Below, in pieces: positions 26,482-35,756 of a stretch of 64,000 nucleotides of DNA (the stretch's first letter is position 1; every line of letters begins with the position of its first letter). The notes beneath the pieces are model-generated. The model was not told where the DNA came from. It saw only the letters and a list, made by a program, of their open reading frames with translations, and made no database searches. Both the position numbers and the translations under genes were made by a program. Source of the DNA: Streptomyces sp. NBC_01296 (lineage in GTDB: Bacteria; Actinomycetota; Actinomycetes; Streptomycetales; Streptomycetaceae); contig NZ_CP130720.1 in the NCBI RefSeq assembly GCF_035984415.1, positions 310,001 through 374,000 of the forward strand. Direction: 5' to 3'.

Positions 26482-27635
26482 GTGTCCTGCGCCGGAGATC
26501 CGTCGTTAGTTTATGTATGACTGCTTCTGCGGATGTGCCGGTGCCACGTCGTGGTCCGAAGTTGGAACCGTTGTTGTTGTCTTCCGATGAGCGTGTGGTG
26601 TTGGAGCGTTGGGTCCGCAGGGCGTCATCTGCGCAGGCGGTGGCCTTGCGGGCCCGCATCGTGTTGGCGTGTGCCGGTGCTGATGTGCCGCCGATTGTCG
26701 TGGTGGCACGGGAGTTGCATATCGCGGCCGACACGGTCCGCAAGTGGCGTCGCCGGTTCCTGGCGGCCCGGCTGGACGGGCTGGTCGACGAGCCCCGGCC
26801 TGGCCGGCCACCCACCATCAGCGTTGATCAGGTGGAGGCGGTAGTGGTCGGCACGCTGGAGGAGATCCCGAAGAACGCCACTCACTGGTCGCGTTCATCG
26901 ATGGCCGCCCGCAGTGGCCTGTCGAAGTCGACAGTGGGCCGGATCTGGCGGAAGTTCCAGCTAAAGCCCCATTTGAGCGACACGTTCAAGCTGTCGACGG
27001 ACCCGCTGTTCGTGGAGAAGCTCTACGACGTGGTGGGGCTGTATTTCAACCCGCCCGAAGGAGCGGTGGTGCTGTCGGTGGACGAGAAGTCCCAGATCCA
27101 GGCTCTTGACCGCTCTCAGCCAGTGCTGCCGATGATGCCCGGCATGCCCGAGCGCCGCACTCACGACTATGTTCGCAACGGGCTGACCACCTTGTTCGCG
27201 GCCTTCGACGTCGCGACCGGTGAAGTCATCACCTCACTGCACCGTCGCCACCGGGCCGCGGAGTTCAAGAAGTTCCTCATCAAGATTGACAAAGAGGTCC
27301 CCGAACACCTTCAGGTCCACCTGATCTGCGACAACTACGGCACCCACAAAACCCCGGCCATCAAGACGTGGCTGGCCAAACACCCACGGTTCCACCTGCA
27401 CTTCACACCCACCGGCTCCTCCTGGATCAACCAGGTTGAGCGATGGTTCGGCTTCCTCGCGGACCAGAAGATCCGCCGTGGCGCCCACAAGAGTGTGCGC
27501 TCCCTGGAAGCCGACATCCGAGCCTGGGTCAAGCAGTGGAACGAAAACCCGACCCCGTTCACCTGGACCAAGACAGCCGAAGAGATCCTCGACTCACTCG
27601 CCCGCTTCTGCCAACGGATCTCCGGCGCAGGACAC
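26482..27635 (+). mobile_element. IS630-family element A (complete)
   Basis: Bounded by inverted repeats starting GTGTCCTGCGCCGGAGATCC; 22 bases match exactly at both ends. TA dinucleotides flank it at 26480-26481 and 27636-27637, as expected for IS630/Tc1-type insertion. The right-hand TA is shared with element B. Length 1154 bp with one intact transposase gene. Confidence 0.93.
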
Positions 27636-27638
27636 TAG
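26517..27638 (+). CDS. IS630-family transposase (element A)
   Basis: A 373-residue DDE/D transposase: N-terminal HTH pair (DTVRKWRRRFLAARLDGLVD), then the catalytic residues in [22 protein letters not shown] and [11 protein letters not shown]. Complete and without stops. The stop codon TAG is unusual: TA is the target dinucleotide at the element's right end and G is the first base of the neighbouring element, so the stop is supplied by flanking DNA. Confidence 0.95.
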   Translation: MTASADVPVPRRGPKLEPLLLSSDERVVLERWVRRASSAQAVALRARIVLACAGADVPPIVVVARELHIAADTVRKWRRRFLAARLDGLVDEPRPGRPPTISVDQVEAVVVGTLEEIPKNATHWSRSSMAARSGLSKSTVGRIWRKFQLKPHLSDTFKLSTDPLFVEKLYDVVGLYFNPPEGAVVLSVDEKSQIQALDRSQPVLPMMPGMPERRTHDYVRNGLTTLFAAFDVATGEVITSLHRRHRAAEFKKFLIKIDKEVPEHLQVHLICDNYGTHKTPAIKTWLAKHPRFHLHFTPTGSSWINQVERWFGFLADQKIRRGAHKSVRSLEADIRAWVKQWNENPTPFTWTKTAEEILDSLARFCQRISGAGH

Positions 27639-29055
27639 TGTTCTGCGCCTGAAATCTCAGGGCTAAGTCTGTAGCCTGTTGTCATGTCGCCAGGTCCTCG
27701 TGCCGTCGAAGTCCGCCTGTCCAATGAGGAGCACGCCGAGTTGTCCCGCTGGGCGAGTGGGGCGGTGGCGCCGCGGTTCGCAGAGCGGGCGCGCATTGTG
27801 CTGGCGTGCGCAGGCGGGGTGCCGAACGCGCAGGTGGCGGTCAAGGTCGGTGTGACCGCAGCGACGGTGAGGAAGTGGCGCGGGAAGTTCGCCGCCGAGG
27901 GGATGGCCGGACTCGAGGATGCCGCCCGAATCGGCAGGCCGAAGGCCGATCTGGTTCTGAGTGAGGCTGAACGGAACCAGTTGGTCCGGTGGGCCCGGCG
28001 TGCGAAGACCGCCCAGTTTCTGGCTCTGCGGGCGAGGATCGTCCTGCGTTGTGCGGAGGGCGGGACGAACAGGCAGGCCGCGGTCGAGCTCTGTGTCGAT
28101 GCCTCGACCGTCGACCGCTGGCGCAGTCGTTTCATCGCCCATCGCCTTGAAGGCCTGGTCGATGAGCCCCGTCCGGGCCGGCCGCCCTCGATTCTCCTTG
28201 ACCAGGTCGAAGACGTGATCGTGGCGACGCTGGAGTCCACGCCGGGGAAGGATACTCACTGGTCGCGGGCCTCGATGGCAGCTCGGACGGGGCTGTCGAA
28301 GTCGACGGTCGGCCGGATCTGGAAGCGGTTCGATCTCAAGCCGCATCTGCAGGATTCCTTCAAGCTGTCCACCGACCCGCAGTTCGTCGACAAGGTCGTC
28401 GACGTCGTCGGCTTGTATCACAACCCGCCGGAACGGGCAGTGGTGTTATGCGTGGATGAGAAGAGCCAGATCCAGGCTCTGGACCGTTCACAGCCGGTGC
28501 TGCCGATGATGCCGGGCATGCCCGAACGACGCACCCACGACTACCTGCGGCACGGCATCACCAGCCTCTTCGCCGCCTTCAACATCGCCGACGGCACCGT
28601 CATCAGCGAACTCCACCGCCGCCATCGCGCGATCGAGTTCAAGAAGTTCCTGGTCACCATAGACAAAGCCGTGCCCCACGAGCTCGACGTGCACCTGGTC
28701 TGCGACAACTACGCCACCCACAACACTTCTGAGATCAAGACGTGGCTGGCCAGGCACCCCCGCTTCCATGTCCACTTCACGCCCACAGGCTCCTCCTGGA
28801 TCAACCAGGTCGAGCGGTGGTTCGGTCTGCTGACCGACAAGCTCATCCGCCGCGGCGTCCACACCTCGGTGAAAGCACTGGAAGACGACATCCGGGCCTG
28901 GATCGAGACCTGGAACGAGGACCCGAAACCCTTTACCTGGACGAAGACCGCCGACGAGATTCTCAAGTCCCTCGCCGACTACCTCACCAAGATCACCCCA
29001 TCCGACCCGAGCAACCAGGCGCAGACTTAGCCCTGAGATTTCGGGCGCAGAACAC
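27638..29055 (+). mobile_element. IS630-family element B, copy 1
   Basis: 1418 bp with 34-bp terminal inverted repeats starting GTGTTCTGCGCC that differ at one position. TA dinucleotides lie at 27636-27637 (shared with element A) and 29056-29057 (shared with the vanX-type element). A second copy in opposite orientation is at 30995-32412, and the encoded proteins are identical. Confidence 0.94.
27684..29030 (+). CDS. IS630-family transposase with duplicated HTH region (element B, copy 1)
   Basis: A 448-residue protein, about 75 residues longer than the transposase of element A. The extra length is a second N-terminal HTH unit: [20 protein letters not shown] with [18 protein letters not shown], then [20 protein letters not shown] with [19 protein letters not shown]. 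The DDE core is [19 protein letters not shown] and [11 protein letters not shown]. Both halves look intact. Tandem HTH domains could change the length or spacing of the end sequence recognised. Confidence 0.95.
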   Translation: MSPGPRAVEVRLSNEEHAELSRWASGAVAPRFAERARIVLACAGGVPNAQVAVKVGVTAATVRKWRGKFAAEGMAGLEDAARIGRPKADLVLSEAERNQLVRWARRAKTAQFLALRARIVLRCAEGGTNRQAAVELCVDASTVDRWRSRFIAHRLEGLVDEPRPGRPPSILLDQVEDVIVATLESTPGKDTHWSRASMAARTGLSKSTVGRIWKRFDLKPHLQDSFKLSTDPQFVDKVVDVVGLYHNPPERAVVLCVDEKSQIQALDRSQPVLPMMPGMPERRTHDYLRHGITSLFAAFNIADGTVISELHRRHRAIEFKKFLVTIDKAVPHELDVHLVCDNYATHNTSEIKTWLARHPRFHVHFTPTGSSWINQVERWFGLLTDKLIRRGVHTSVKALEDDIRAWIETWNEDPKPFTWTKTADEILKSLADYLTKITPSDPSNQAQT

Positions 29056-29109
29056 TAGTGCCCTGACCGCATAGGTTCGCCGGGTTGAGCCTTGCGGGAT
29101 GATCGCGTC

Positions 29110-29772
29110 ATGAGTGAGATCGTGTTGATGTCGGACCCGAAGGTCGCCGCCATACCCGTTGCGGAGTGCGGTGAACGTCTTGTGGACGTTCGCGCCGCCG
29201 GTTCGCTGCTGGTCGATGCACGCAAGCAAGACCCGGCAGATGCCTTCGCCTACCTGCGGGAAGGCGTGCTGGAGCGGCTGCTCAGGGCCCAGGCGGGGCT
29301 TCCCCAGGACTTGCGGCTGCTGTTCGTCGAGGGATATCGGCCCCCTTCTCTTCAGCGGGAGTACTTCGAGGAGTACACGAGCCAGCTGCGGGCTATCCAC
29401 CCGGAATGGTCCGCCCGGCAGATCTATTCGGCAGCGAGCCGGTATGTGTCACCGCCCGACATCGCTCCGCACAGCGCCGGCGCGGCCGTCGACCTCACCC
29501 TGGCTGATGCCGGTGGGCGCGAACTGGACCTGGGCACACGGATGAACGCGGACCCGGAGGAGAGCAAGGGCGCCTGCTACACCCATGCAGCCAACATCAG
29601 CGAGGAGGCCCGTGCCAACCGGAGGTTGCTGGGTTCCGCGCTGGCGGTGGCGGGGCTGGTGAACTACCCCACGGAATGGTGGCACTGGTCCTTCGGCGAC
29701 CGCTACTGGGCTCTGGTCACGGGGAAGTCCGCCGCTTGCTACGGCCCGAAGGAGATCACCCCGCTCGGATAA
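29110..29772 (+). CDS. VanX-type D-alanyl-D-alanine dipeptidase
   Basis: Zinc dipeptidase expected to hydrolyse D-Ala-D-Ala. The 220-residue protein has all hallmark residues with VanX spacing: Arg77 in GYRPP, zinc ligands His121 and Asp128 in HSAGAAVDL, catalytic base Glu189 and ligand His192 in TEWWHWSFGD. There is no signal peptide, so it acts in the cytoplasm, as VanX does. VanH and VanA partners are not present in the window, so glycopeptide resistance cannot be claimed; it might recycle or remove D-Ala-D-Ala. It lies inside the inverted repeats of an IS630-type unit. The ATG at 29110 is used; a TTG at 29092 is possible. Confidence 0.92.
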   Translation: MSEIVLMSDPKVAAIPVAECGERLVDVRAAGSLLVDARKQDPADAFAYLREGVLERLLRAQAGLPQDLRLLFVEGYRPPSLQREYFEEYTSQLRAIHPEWSARQIYSAASRYVSPPDIAPHSAGAAVDLTLADAGGRELDLGTRMNADPEESKGACYTHAANISEEARANRRLLGSALAVAGLVNYPTEWWHWSFGDRYWALVTGKSAACYGPKEITPLG

Positions 29773-29799
29773 CCGGCCTGGCCTTGCCTGTCCGACCGG

Positions 29800-30912
29800 T
29801 CACGCGGCGAGTCGTCCGCCCCAACGGATGCCTTTCTCGCTGCGGATTCGGGCGCGTTCGCGGCGTTGGGCGGCCAAAACGTCGGGGTGGCGGGCGTTCT
29901 TGTTGCGCCAGCGGAGGTAGGCGTGCAGGGCCCGGGTCTGGACGGTGTGGTTGGGGTGGTTCGAGTTGGCCAGGGTGAACTGCCGTAGCGGTCCGAAGTG
30001 CGCTTCGATGGGGTTGGCCCAGGAGGCGTAGGTCGGGGTGAAGCACAGCTCGACCTTGTTTCGGGCCGCCCACCTGCGGATTCTCCAGTTGAGGTGGGCG
30101 GAGAGGTTGTCCAGGATCACGTAGATCGGGGCGCCGTCCGGGCGGGCCGCCCGGATCGTTCTCAGGGCGGCCCAGGTGTGGTCGATGCCTTTGCGGCGCC
30201 GGTTTACGCCCCACATCTGGTCGTCGCCGACGGAGTAGCAGCCGTGGAAGTAGGTGATTCCGTGGGTGCGACGGTAGGTGGCCGGCAGGCGGTCGGGCCT
30301 GGTCCGTTCTGCCCAGCAGGAGCCGGCGGTGGGGCGGATGCCCAGCGGGCCGAACTCGTCGAATGCGAAGGTGCGGTCCGGCCGTTCGTTGATCGCGTAC
30401 TCGATCCGGGCCAGCTTGGCGTCGAATTCCGTGTCCGGGGACTCCTTCCAGGTCTTGGTGCGCTGGAAGGAGATCCCGCGGCGGGCGAGTAGGCACCGCA
30501 GGGCCTCTCGGCCGATGAGGACGGGGCGGGCACGGTTGCGCCGCAGGTGATCGGCAAGCTTTCGGATCGACCAGCGGGTGAAGGGCTTGCCCAGCACGGT
30601 CGGGCGAGTGGTGGCCGTCTGGACGACGAAGTCCTCGTCGTCACGATCGAGAAGGCGGGGACGGCCTCCCGCCCAGCGAGGGTTCAGGCATGCGAGCCCG
30701 ATCTCGTTGAACGTGTGGATCACGTCGCGGACGGTGTCCTCGTCCGCCTGGACCAGGCGGGCTATGACGGGGACCGTGCTCCCGCCGGCCGAAGCCAGGA
30801 GCATCATCGCCCGCCGGAACCGCACCGAACTCGTGCTGCCCCGCCGGACGATGTGCTGGAGTTTCTGGCCCTCCTGCTCAGTCAGCCCGCGAACCCGGAC
30901 CGGTTTCGCCAT
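29800..30912 (-). CDS. IS630-family transposase of the vanX-carrying element
   Basis: A 370-residue transposase of a different IS630 branch: N-terminal HTH (STVPVIARLVQADEDTVRDV), winged-helix region (GKPFTRWSIRKLADHL), and DDE residues in FAFDEFGPLG, VILDNLSAHL and SWANPIEAHFG. It is intact. It is convergent with the dipeptidase gene and oriented opposite to it. Confidence 0.95.
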   Translation of the reverse strand: MAKPVRVRGLTEQEGQKLQHIVRRGSTSSVRFRRAMMLLASAGGSTVPVIARLVQADEDTVRDVIHTFNEIGLACLNPRWAGGRPRLLDRDDEDFVVQTATTRPTVLGKPFTRWSIRKLADHLRRNRARPVLIGREALRCLLARRGISFQRTKTWKESPDTEFDAKLARIEYAINERPDRTFAFDEFGPLGIRPTAGSCWAERTRPDRLPATYRRTHGITYFHGCYSVGDDQMWGVNRRRKGIDHTWAALRTIRAARPDGAPIYVILDNLSAHLNWRIRRWAARNKVELCFTPTYASWANPIEAHFGPLRQFTLANSNHPNHTVQTRALHAYLRWRNKNARHPDVLAAQRRERARIRSEKGIRWGGRLAA

Positions 30913-30994
30913 CCCGCCTCCCCACGCTGCTTGGAGAAGTCATTTCCAACCAGCACAACGAGCAACCCGGCGCACCTTCCCGGTCACAGCACTA

Positions 30995-32412
30995 GTGTTC
31001 TGCGCCCGAAATCTCAGGGCTAAGTCTGCGCCTGGTTGCTCGGGTCGGATGGGGTGATCTTGGTGAGGTAGTCGGCGAGGGACTTGAGAATCTCGTCGGC
31101 GGTCTTCGTCCAGGTAAAGGGTTTCGGGTCCTCGTTCCAGGTCTCGATCCAGGCCCGGATGTCGTCTTCCAGTGCTTTCACCGAGGTGTGGACGCCGCGG
31201 CGGATGAGCTTGTCGGTCAGCAGACCGAACCACCGCTCGACCTGGTTGATCCAGGAGGAGCCTGTGGGCGTGAAGTGGACATGGAAGCGGGGGTGCCTGG
31301 CCAGCCACGTCTTGATCTCAGAAGTGTTGTGGGTGGCGTAGTTGTCGCAGACCAGGTGCACGTCGAGCTCGTGGGGCACGGCTTTGTCTATGGTGACCAG
31401 GAACTTCTTGAACTCGATCGCGCGATGGCGGCGGTGGAGTTCGCTGATGACGGTGCCGTCGGCGATGTTGAAGGCGGCGAAGAGGCTGGTGATGCCGTGC
31501 CGCAGGTAGTCGTGGGTGCGTCGTTCGGGCATGCCCGGCATCATCGGCAGCACCGGCTGTGAACGGTCCAGAGCCTGGATCTGGCTCTTCTCATCCACGC
31601 ATAACACCACTGCCCGTTCCGGCGGGTTGTGATACAAGCCGACGACGTCGACGACCTTGTCGACGAACTGCGGGTCGGTGGACAGCTTGAAGGAATCCTG
31701 CAGATGCGGCTTGAGATCGAACCGCTTCCAGATCCGGCCGACCGTCGACTTCGACAGCCCCGTCCGAGCTGCCATCGAGGCCCGCGACCAGTGAGTATCC
31801 TTCCCCGGCGTGGACTCCAGCGTCGCCACGATCACGTCTTCGACCTGGTCAAGGAGAATCGAGGGCGGCCGGCCCGGACGGGGCTCATCGACCAGGCCTT
31901 CAAGGCGATGGGCGATGAAACGACTGCGCCAGCGGTCGACGGTCGAGGCATCGACACAGAGCTCGACCGCGGCCTGCCTGTTCGTCCCGCCCTCCGCACA
32001 ACGCAGGACGATCCTCGCCCGCAGAGCCAGAAACTGGGCGGTCTTCGCACGCCGGGCCCACCGGACCAACTGGTTCCGTTCAGCCTCACTCAGAACCAGA
32101 TCGGCCTTCGGCCTGCCGATTCGGGCGGCATCCTCGAGTCCGGCCATCCCCTCGGCGGCGAACTTCCCGCGCCACTTCCTCACCGTCGCTGCGGTCACAC
32201 CGACCTTGACCGCCACCTGCGCGTTCGGCACCCCGCCTGCGCACGCCAGCACAATGCGCGCCCGCTCTGCGAACCGCGGCGCCACCGCCCCACTCGCCCA
32301 GCGGGACAACTCGGCGTGCTCCTCATTGGACAGGCGGACTTCGACGGCACGAGGACCTGGCGACATGACAACAGGCTACAGACTTAGCCCTGAGATTTCA
32401 GGCGCAGAACAC
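30995..32412 (-). mobile_element. IS630-family element B, copy 2 (inverted)
   Basis: The second copy of element B, 1418 bp like the first, with the same terminal repeats and the same transposase translation on both strands. TA dinucleotides are at 30993-30994 (shared with the vanX element) and 32413-32414. Both B copies have their transposase 3' ends facing the vanX unit, so together they form a composite-transposon arrangement of about 4.8 kb. Confidence 0.94.
31020..32366 (-). CDS. IS630-family transposase with duplicated HTH region (element B, copy 2)
   Basis: Identical in sequence to the 448-residue protein of copy 1, including the tandem HTH units and the DDE residues ([30 protein letters not shown]). 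The lack of any difference implies a recent duplication or gene conversion. Either copy could mobilise both ends of the array. Confidence 0.95.
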   Translation of the reverse strand: MSPGPRAVEVRLSNEEHAELSRWASGAVAPRFAERARIVLACAGGVPNAQVAVKVGVTAATVRKWRGKFAAEGMAGLEDAARIGRPKADLVLSEAERNQLVRWARRAKTAQFLALRARIVLRCAEGGTNRQAAVELCVDASTVDRWRSRFIAHRLEGLVDEPRPGRPPSILLDQVEDVIVATLESTPGKDTHWSRASMAARTGLSKSTVGRIWKRFDLKPHLQDSFKLSTDPQFVDKVVDVVGLYHNPPERAVVLCVDEKSQIQALDRSQPVLPMMPGMPERRTHDYLRHGITSLFAAFNIADGTVISELHRRHRAIEFKKFLVTIDKAVPHELDVHLVCDNYATHNTSEIKTWLARHPRFHVHFTPTGSSWINQVERWFGLLTDKLIRRGVHTSVKALEDDIRAWIETWNEDPKPFTWTKTADEILKSLADYLTKITPSDPSNQAQT

Positions 32413-32614
32413 TAGCGCCGTCATCGGTTCCACCGGCGGCCGCACACCCGGGACGGTAAGGAGAACGGCCCTGACTCACATTCGGTGGTGCCGGAGAGTG
32501 CTGGTTCGTCGGCCGGGTCGTCGAGGAACTGCCGGACCGCCTCCTGCCGCCGGTCAACCATTCATCGGTGTGCCGCAGACCTGTCCTCGCCGCCCCCTCG
32601 GGCGTTCGTACACG

Positions 32615-34945
32615 TCAGGCGTCAGGCAGGCGTACGCATTCGATCCGGTAGTCGCCGTTCTCCGGATCGATCGTGACCCCGTGGGCCTCGCTGTGGAAGC
32701 CGGGGAAGGCGCGGTCGAAACCCTCCAGCGCGCCCAGGTAGCGCAGCAGCGGGCCGTCGGGGGCGCCGACGGACTCCCCGGGCATCAGTACCGGGATGCC
32801 CGGGGGTGTCACGGTCACCATCGCGGCCGCCACCCGGCCCGCGGCATCGGCCAGCCGCAGGCGTTCGGTACCGCCCCGGATCAGCTGCTGGTAACAGCGC
32901 CGGGGTGGTGCGACGGGCTCCGGAAGCTGCTGGAAGGCCGTGTCGAGCGCTGTGATCAGATCGGCGCGGGTGAGGTGCTCGTGCATCTCCTGGCACAGCC
33001 GGCCCAAGGTGGTGCCGGCGTACCGGCGCGGGAACTGCTCGACGAGACCGGGCAGGACCCGGTCCAGCGGCTCGTCCGCGTCGTACAAGGCCTTGAAGTC
33101 CATGAGGGCGTCCATCAGGGTGCCCCATTTGCCCTTGGTGATGCCCATGGAGAAGAGGACGAGGGTGCTGTAGCTGTCGGTCTTCTCCACGACGATGCCG
33201 CGGTTCGCCAGGTACGCGGTGAGGATCCGAGCGGGGATGCCCCGGGGCGAGGTCTCACCGGTGGCCGTCACACCGGGACAGGTCAGGGTCACCTTGACCG
33301 GGTCCAGCATGCAGTAGCCCTCGCCGAGGCCGGCGAACCCGTGCCAGTCGGCGCCGGGTTCGAGGTGCCAGCAGCCGGCCTCGCGGCTCAGCAGCGCCGG
33401 CGGGGCGTCGGCGAACGGGATGTGCTCGCCGGTGGCCGGGTCGGTGACCGTCTCGGGCTGCCACACACCGAAGAACCAGTCGGGCCGGTCGCCCGCGGCG
33501 GCGATCCGGCGGCCGGTGCGCACGACGGCCTGGCGGAAGCGGATCGCCTCGGTGATCGCCTCGTCGATCAGCCACTGGCCTTGCGCGCCGTCCATCATGG
33601 CGGTGGCCACGTCCAGGGAGGCGATCGCCGGATAGAGCGCCGAGGTGGTGCCGTGCATCATGAACGCCTCGTTGAACCGCTCGTGTTCGACGGGAGCCCG
33701 GGGCGCCGACTTGACGTGGACCATGGCGCACTGCGAGAGCGCGGCCAGCAGTTTGTGGGTGGACTGCGTGGCGAAGACGGTGGGCCGCTCGGGCCCCTCG
33801 AAGGTGTCGGGGCCCACGGCCATTCCGTAGCGCCCGGCGTAGAGGGGGTGGAAGCGGGCGTAGGCGAACCATGCCTCGTCGAAGTGCAGGCGGGGGGTGC
33901 TGGGGGCGAAGGCCCGGGCCGTCGCGACGGTGTCGTAGCACAGGCCGTCGTACGTGGAGTTGGTGAGCACCGCGTACTGGGCTTCGGACGACACCGCGCC
34001 CGCCGTAAGGGGGTTGGCCGCGATCCGGGCGGCGACCGCCGCCGCATCGGTCTCGGCCGGGGGCAGCGGGCCGGCCAGACCGTAGCCGTTGCGCGTGGGT
34101 ACGAGGTACACGGGGCGGGCACCGGAGATCACCAGGCCGTGCAGCACGGACTTGTGGCAGTTGCGGTCCACCAGCGCGATCTCGTCGGAGGTCACGCTGT
34201 AGTGCCCCACCATGCGGTCGGCGGTGGAGTCACCGTGCAGGACGAAGTACGTACGGTCGGCGCCGAAGACGCGGGCGGCGTTGCGCTCCGCCTCACCGAT
34301 CGGGCCGCTGTGCTCGAAGAGGGATCCCAGCTCGCCGACGGAAATCGACAGGTCGCTGCGGAAGAGGCGCTCGCCGTAGTAGTCGAAGAAGGCGCGCCCC
34401 GCCGGGGACTTCAGGAACGCGACGCCGCCCGCGTGCGCGGGGGTGTGCCAGGAGTACTCGTGGGCGTCGTCGAAACGGCGCAGCGCCTTGAAGAACGGCG
34501 GCAGCACGTCCGTGTGGTACGCACGGGCGGCGGTGACGACGCGGCCGGCGATGAAGGAGGGCGTGTCCTCCAGGGGCCAGATGTAGCCGACGACCGCCTC
34601 GGAGACCCACAGCGGCAGGCGTTCGAGGTCTTGGTCGTACTCGTCGGCCATGAGGAGGAAGACGGGCAGGCCCTTGAAACGGGCCGCGATGTCACGCAGG
34701 ACGTCGGCGCCCCCGCCCTCCTCGGTGGCCCCGCGCCGACCGCGCGGAAGGTCCCATGCGACGACGGCGGCAGCGAGTCCCGCCTCCGTGTAGAGGGCGG
34801 CCCGGGCGTCACCGGCACTGGCGGCCCACCGCGTCTCCAGCCCCTTGTTCTCGATCGCCTTGCCGATCCTGCGCAGTTGCTCGGAACTCGCGCCGCCGCC
34901 CAAGGGGTCCTCCCGCAGGGCCAGCAGGACCGTGCCGTTCGCCAT
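32615..34945 (-). CDS. PLP-dependent Orn/Lys/Arg decarboxylase, large group III type
   Basis: Decarboxylates a basic amino acid (arginine, lysine or ornithine) to the corresponding amine. The 776-residue protein has the N-terminal response-regulator-like wing domain (about 1-115), the fold-type I PLP domain with Lys398 in STHKLLAALSQ and the conserved HGDST, LHFDEAWFAYARFHP segments, and the C-terminal domain (MPGESVGAPDGPLLRYL). The length fits acid-inducible/biodegradative enzymes. Sequence alone does not separate the three substrates. The start at 34945 begins the wing domain; GAAGG lies about 9 bases upstream. It is a single gene, with no antiporter alongside. Confidence 0.93.
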   Translation of the reverse strand: MANGTVLLALREDPLGGGASSEQLRRIGKAIENKGLETRWAASAGDARAALYTEAGLAAAVVAWDLPRGRRGATEEGGGADVLRDIAARFKGLPVFLLMADEYDQDLERLPLWVSEAVVGYIWPLEDTPSFIAGRVVTAARAYHTDVLPPFFKALRRFDDAHEYSWHTPAHAGGVAFLKSPAGRAFFDYYGERLFRSDLSISVGELGSLFEHSGPIGEAERNAARVFGADRTYFVLHGDSTADRMVGHYSVTSDEIALVDRNCHKSVLHGLVISGARPVYLVPTRNGYGLAGPLPPAETDAAAVAARIAANPLTAGAVSSEAQYAVLTNSTYDGLCYDTVATARAFAPSTPRLHFDEAWFAYARFHPLYAGRYGMAVGPDTFEGPERPTVFATQSTHKLLAALSQCAMVHVKSAPRAPVEHERFNEAFMMHGTTSALYPAIASLDVATAMMDGAQGQWLIDEAITEAIRFRQAVVRTGRRIAAAGDRPDWFFGVWQPETVTDPATGEHIPFADAPPALLSREAGCWHLEPGADWHGFAGLGEGYCMLDPVKVTLTCPGVTATGETSPRGIPARILTAYLANRGIVVEKTDSYSTLVLFSMGITKGKWGTLMDALMDFKALYDADEPLDRVLPGLVEQFPRRYAGTTLGRLCQEMHEHLTRADLITALDTAFQQLPEPVAPPRRCYQQLIRGGTERLRLADAAGRVAAAMVTVTPPGIPVLMPGESVGAPDGPLLRYLGALEGFDRAFPGFHSEAHGVTIDPENGDYRIECVRLPDA

Positions 34946-35756
34946 GACGTCCGCCTTCGTGTGAGGGGTGGGGGTGGCGTCGTGGTGCCGCCGTGCCGAC
35001 GGGCCGCCAACCTGCGGCACAGTCTTCCGGCGGCCGTGGACGAACGGCGATCTTCGACAGCTGCTTCACTCGCAGGAGGCACAGTGGGGGCACGAAATTG
35101 TGGAAGCAGCACGAATTCCCCCTTCATGGTGTTGGGCGGCGGTACCATTCCCGGCCTCCAGGTGCCCGTGCGGGTGGCGGGCAACGTGCGAGCGGCACGC
35201 GCCGTGGTCTGCCTCCTACGGCCCTGACCATCGCCGGCTGCCATCGCGGAGGTGGCCGTGGGGCCGGCTGGGCGCCGCACCGGAACGGGTACAGGCACGG
35301 GCTGGAACCGGAACCGATACCGGGAACGGCAAGCGGCCGCCCCTCATATATCCCTGGGGGGCGGCTGCTGCCTCAACGAGTCACCGCGCCTGCGTCAGGC
35401 GCTCATGATGGGTCTGCCTATAGGACGTCTCCCGTCTGCGGGAATGGAGATAAAAGGTTCCGCGTCAGAGCCGCCTTCCGTCCGTCATTCGATCCGGATG
35501 TTTCAGGTACTCCTCGATCTGGTGCGCCTTCCGCCCTCAGCGAGAGCTGTTCCCGAAAGGCCGAGGGCCAGGACCACGGCGGCGGGTACATCGGCAAGAA
35601 CGAAAAGGTGACCGGTACGCTTGACTATCGAATTCGATCCTGTTCCGTGGATCCCCAGGAAGAATTGCGGATCGTGCGGGATTGAAACGAGCTCCTGGCG
35701 AGGGGCTCGCTCCTTCTTCGGTACCTTGCTCCGGGTTGGCGTTTCGGCAATTGCTT
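34946..35756. other. About 810 bases without a firm gene; hairpin inside
   Basis: The region holds a hairpin (35332-35369) and, on the minus strand near 35500-35620, a segment resembling a signal peptide (VVLALGLSGTALAEGG) without a usable start codon, perhaps the relic of a small secreted protein gene. Confidence 0.4.
35332..35369. terminator. Strong hairpin, possible bidirectional terminator
   Basis: AGCGGCCGCCCC (35332-35343) pairs with GGGGCGGCTGCT (35358-35369), with one G-T wobble, around a 14-base AT-rich loop containing TCATATATCCC. No gene ends immediately beside it, so what it terminates is uncertain. Confidence 0.5.

Larger units (their letters stand above)
29058..30992. mobile_element. 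IS630-type transposon carrying a vanX-type gene
   Basis: The unit is bounded by imperfect inverted repeats: the outer ends starting GTGCCCTGACCG and, on the other strand, GTGCTGTGACCG share 27 of 33 positions (counted from CTAG), the inner ten (CGCCGGGTTG) exactly. TA dinucleotides flank both ends (29056-29057 and 30993-30994). Inside are a VanX-type dipeptidase gene and, convergent with it, an IS630 transposase gene; 27 bases separate them. No second pair of ends around the transposase alone was found, so the dipeptidase seems to be a true passenger. Confidence 0.8.

Noticed and set aside
29056..30994. VanX gene as part of a glycopeptide resistance cluster
   Set aside because: No vanH, vanA/D-Ala-D-Lac ligase or vanRS gene is present; only the dipeptidase is supported.
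32498..35227. A 909-codon plus-strand frame opposite the decarboxylase
   Set aside because: Antisense of a well-supported PLP enzyme gene; no domain of its own.
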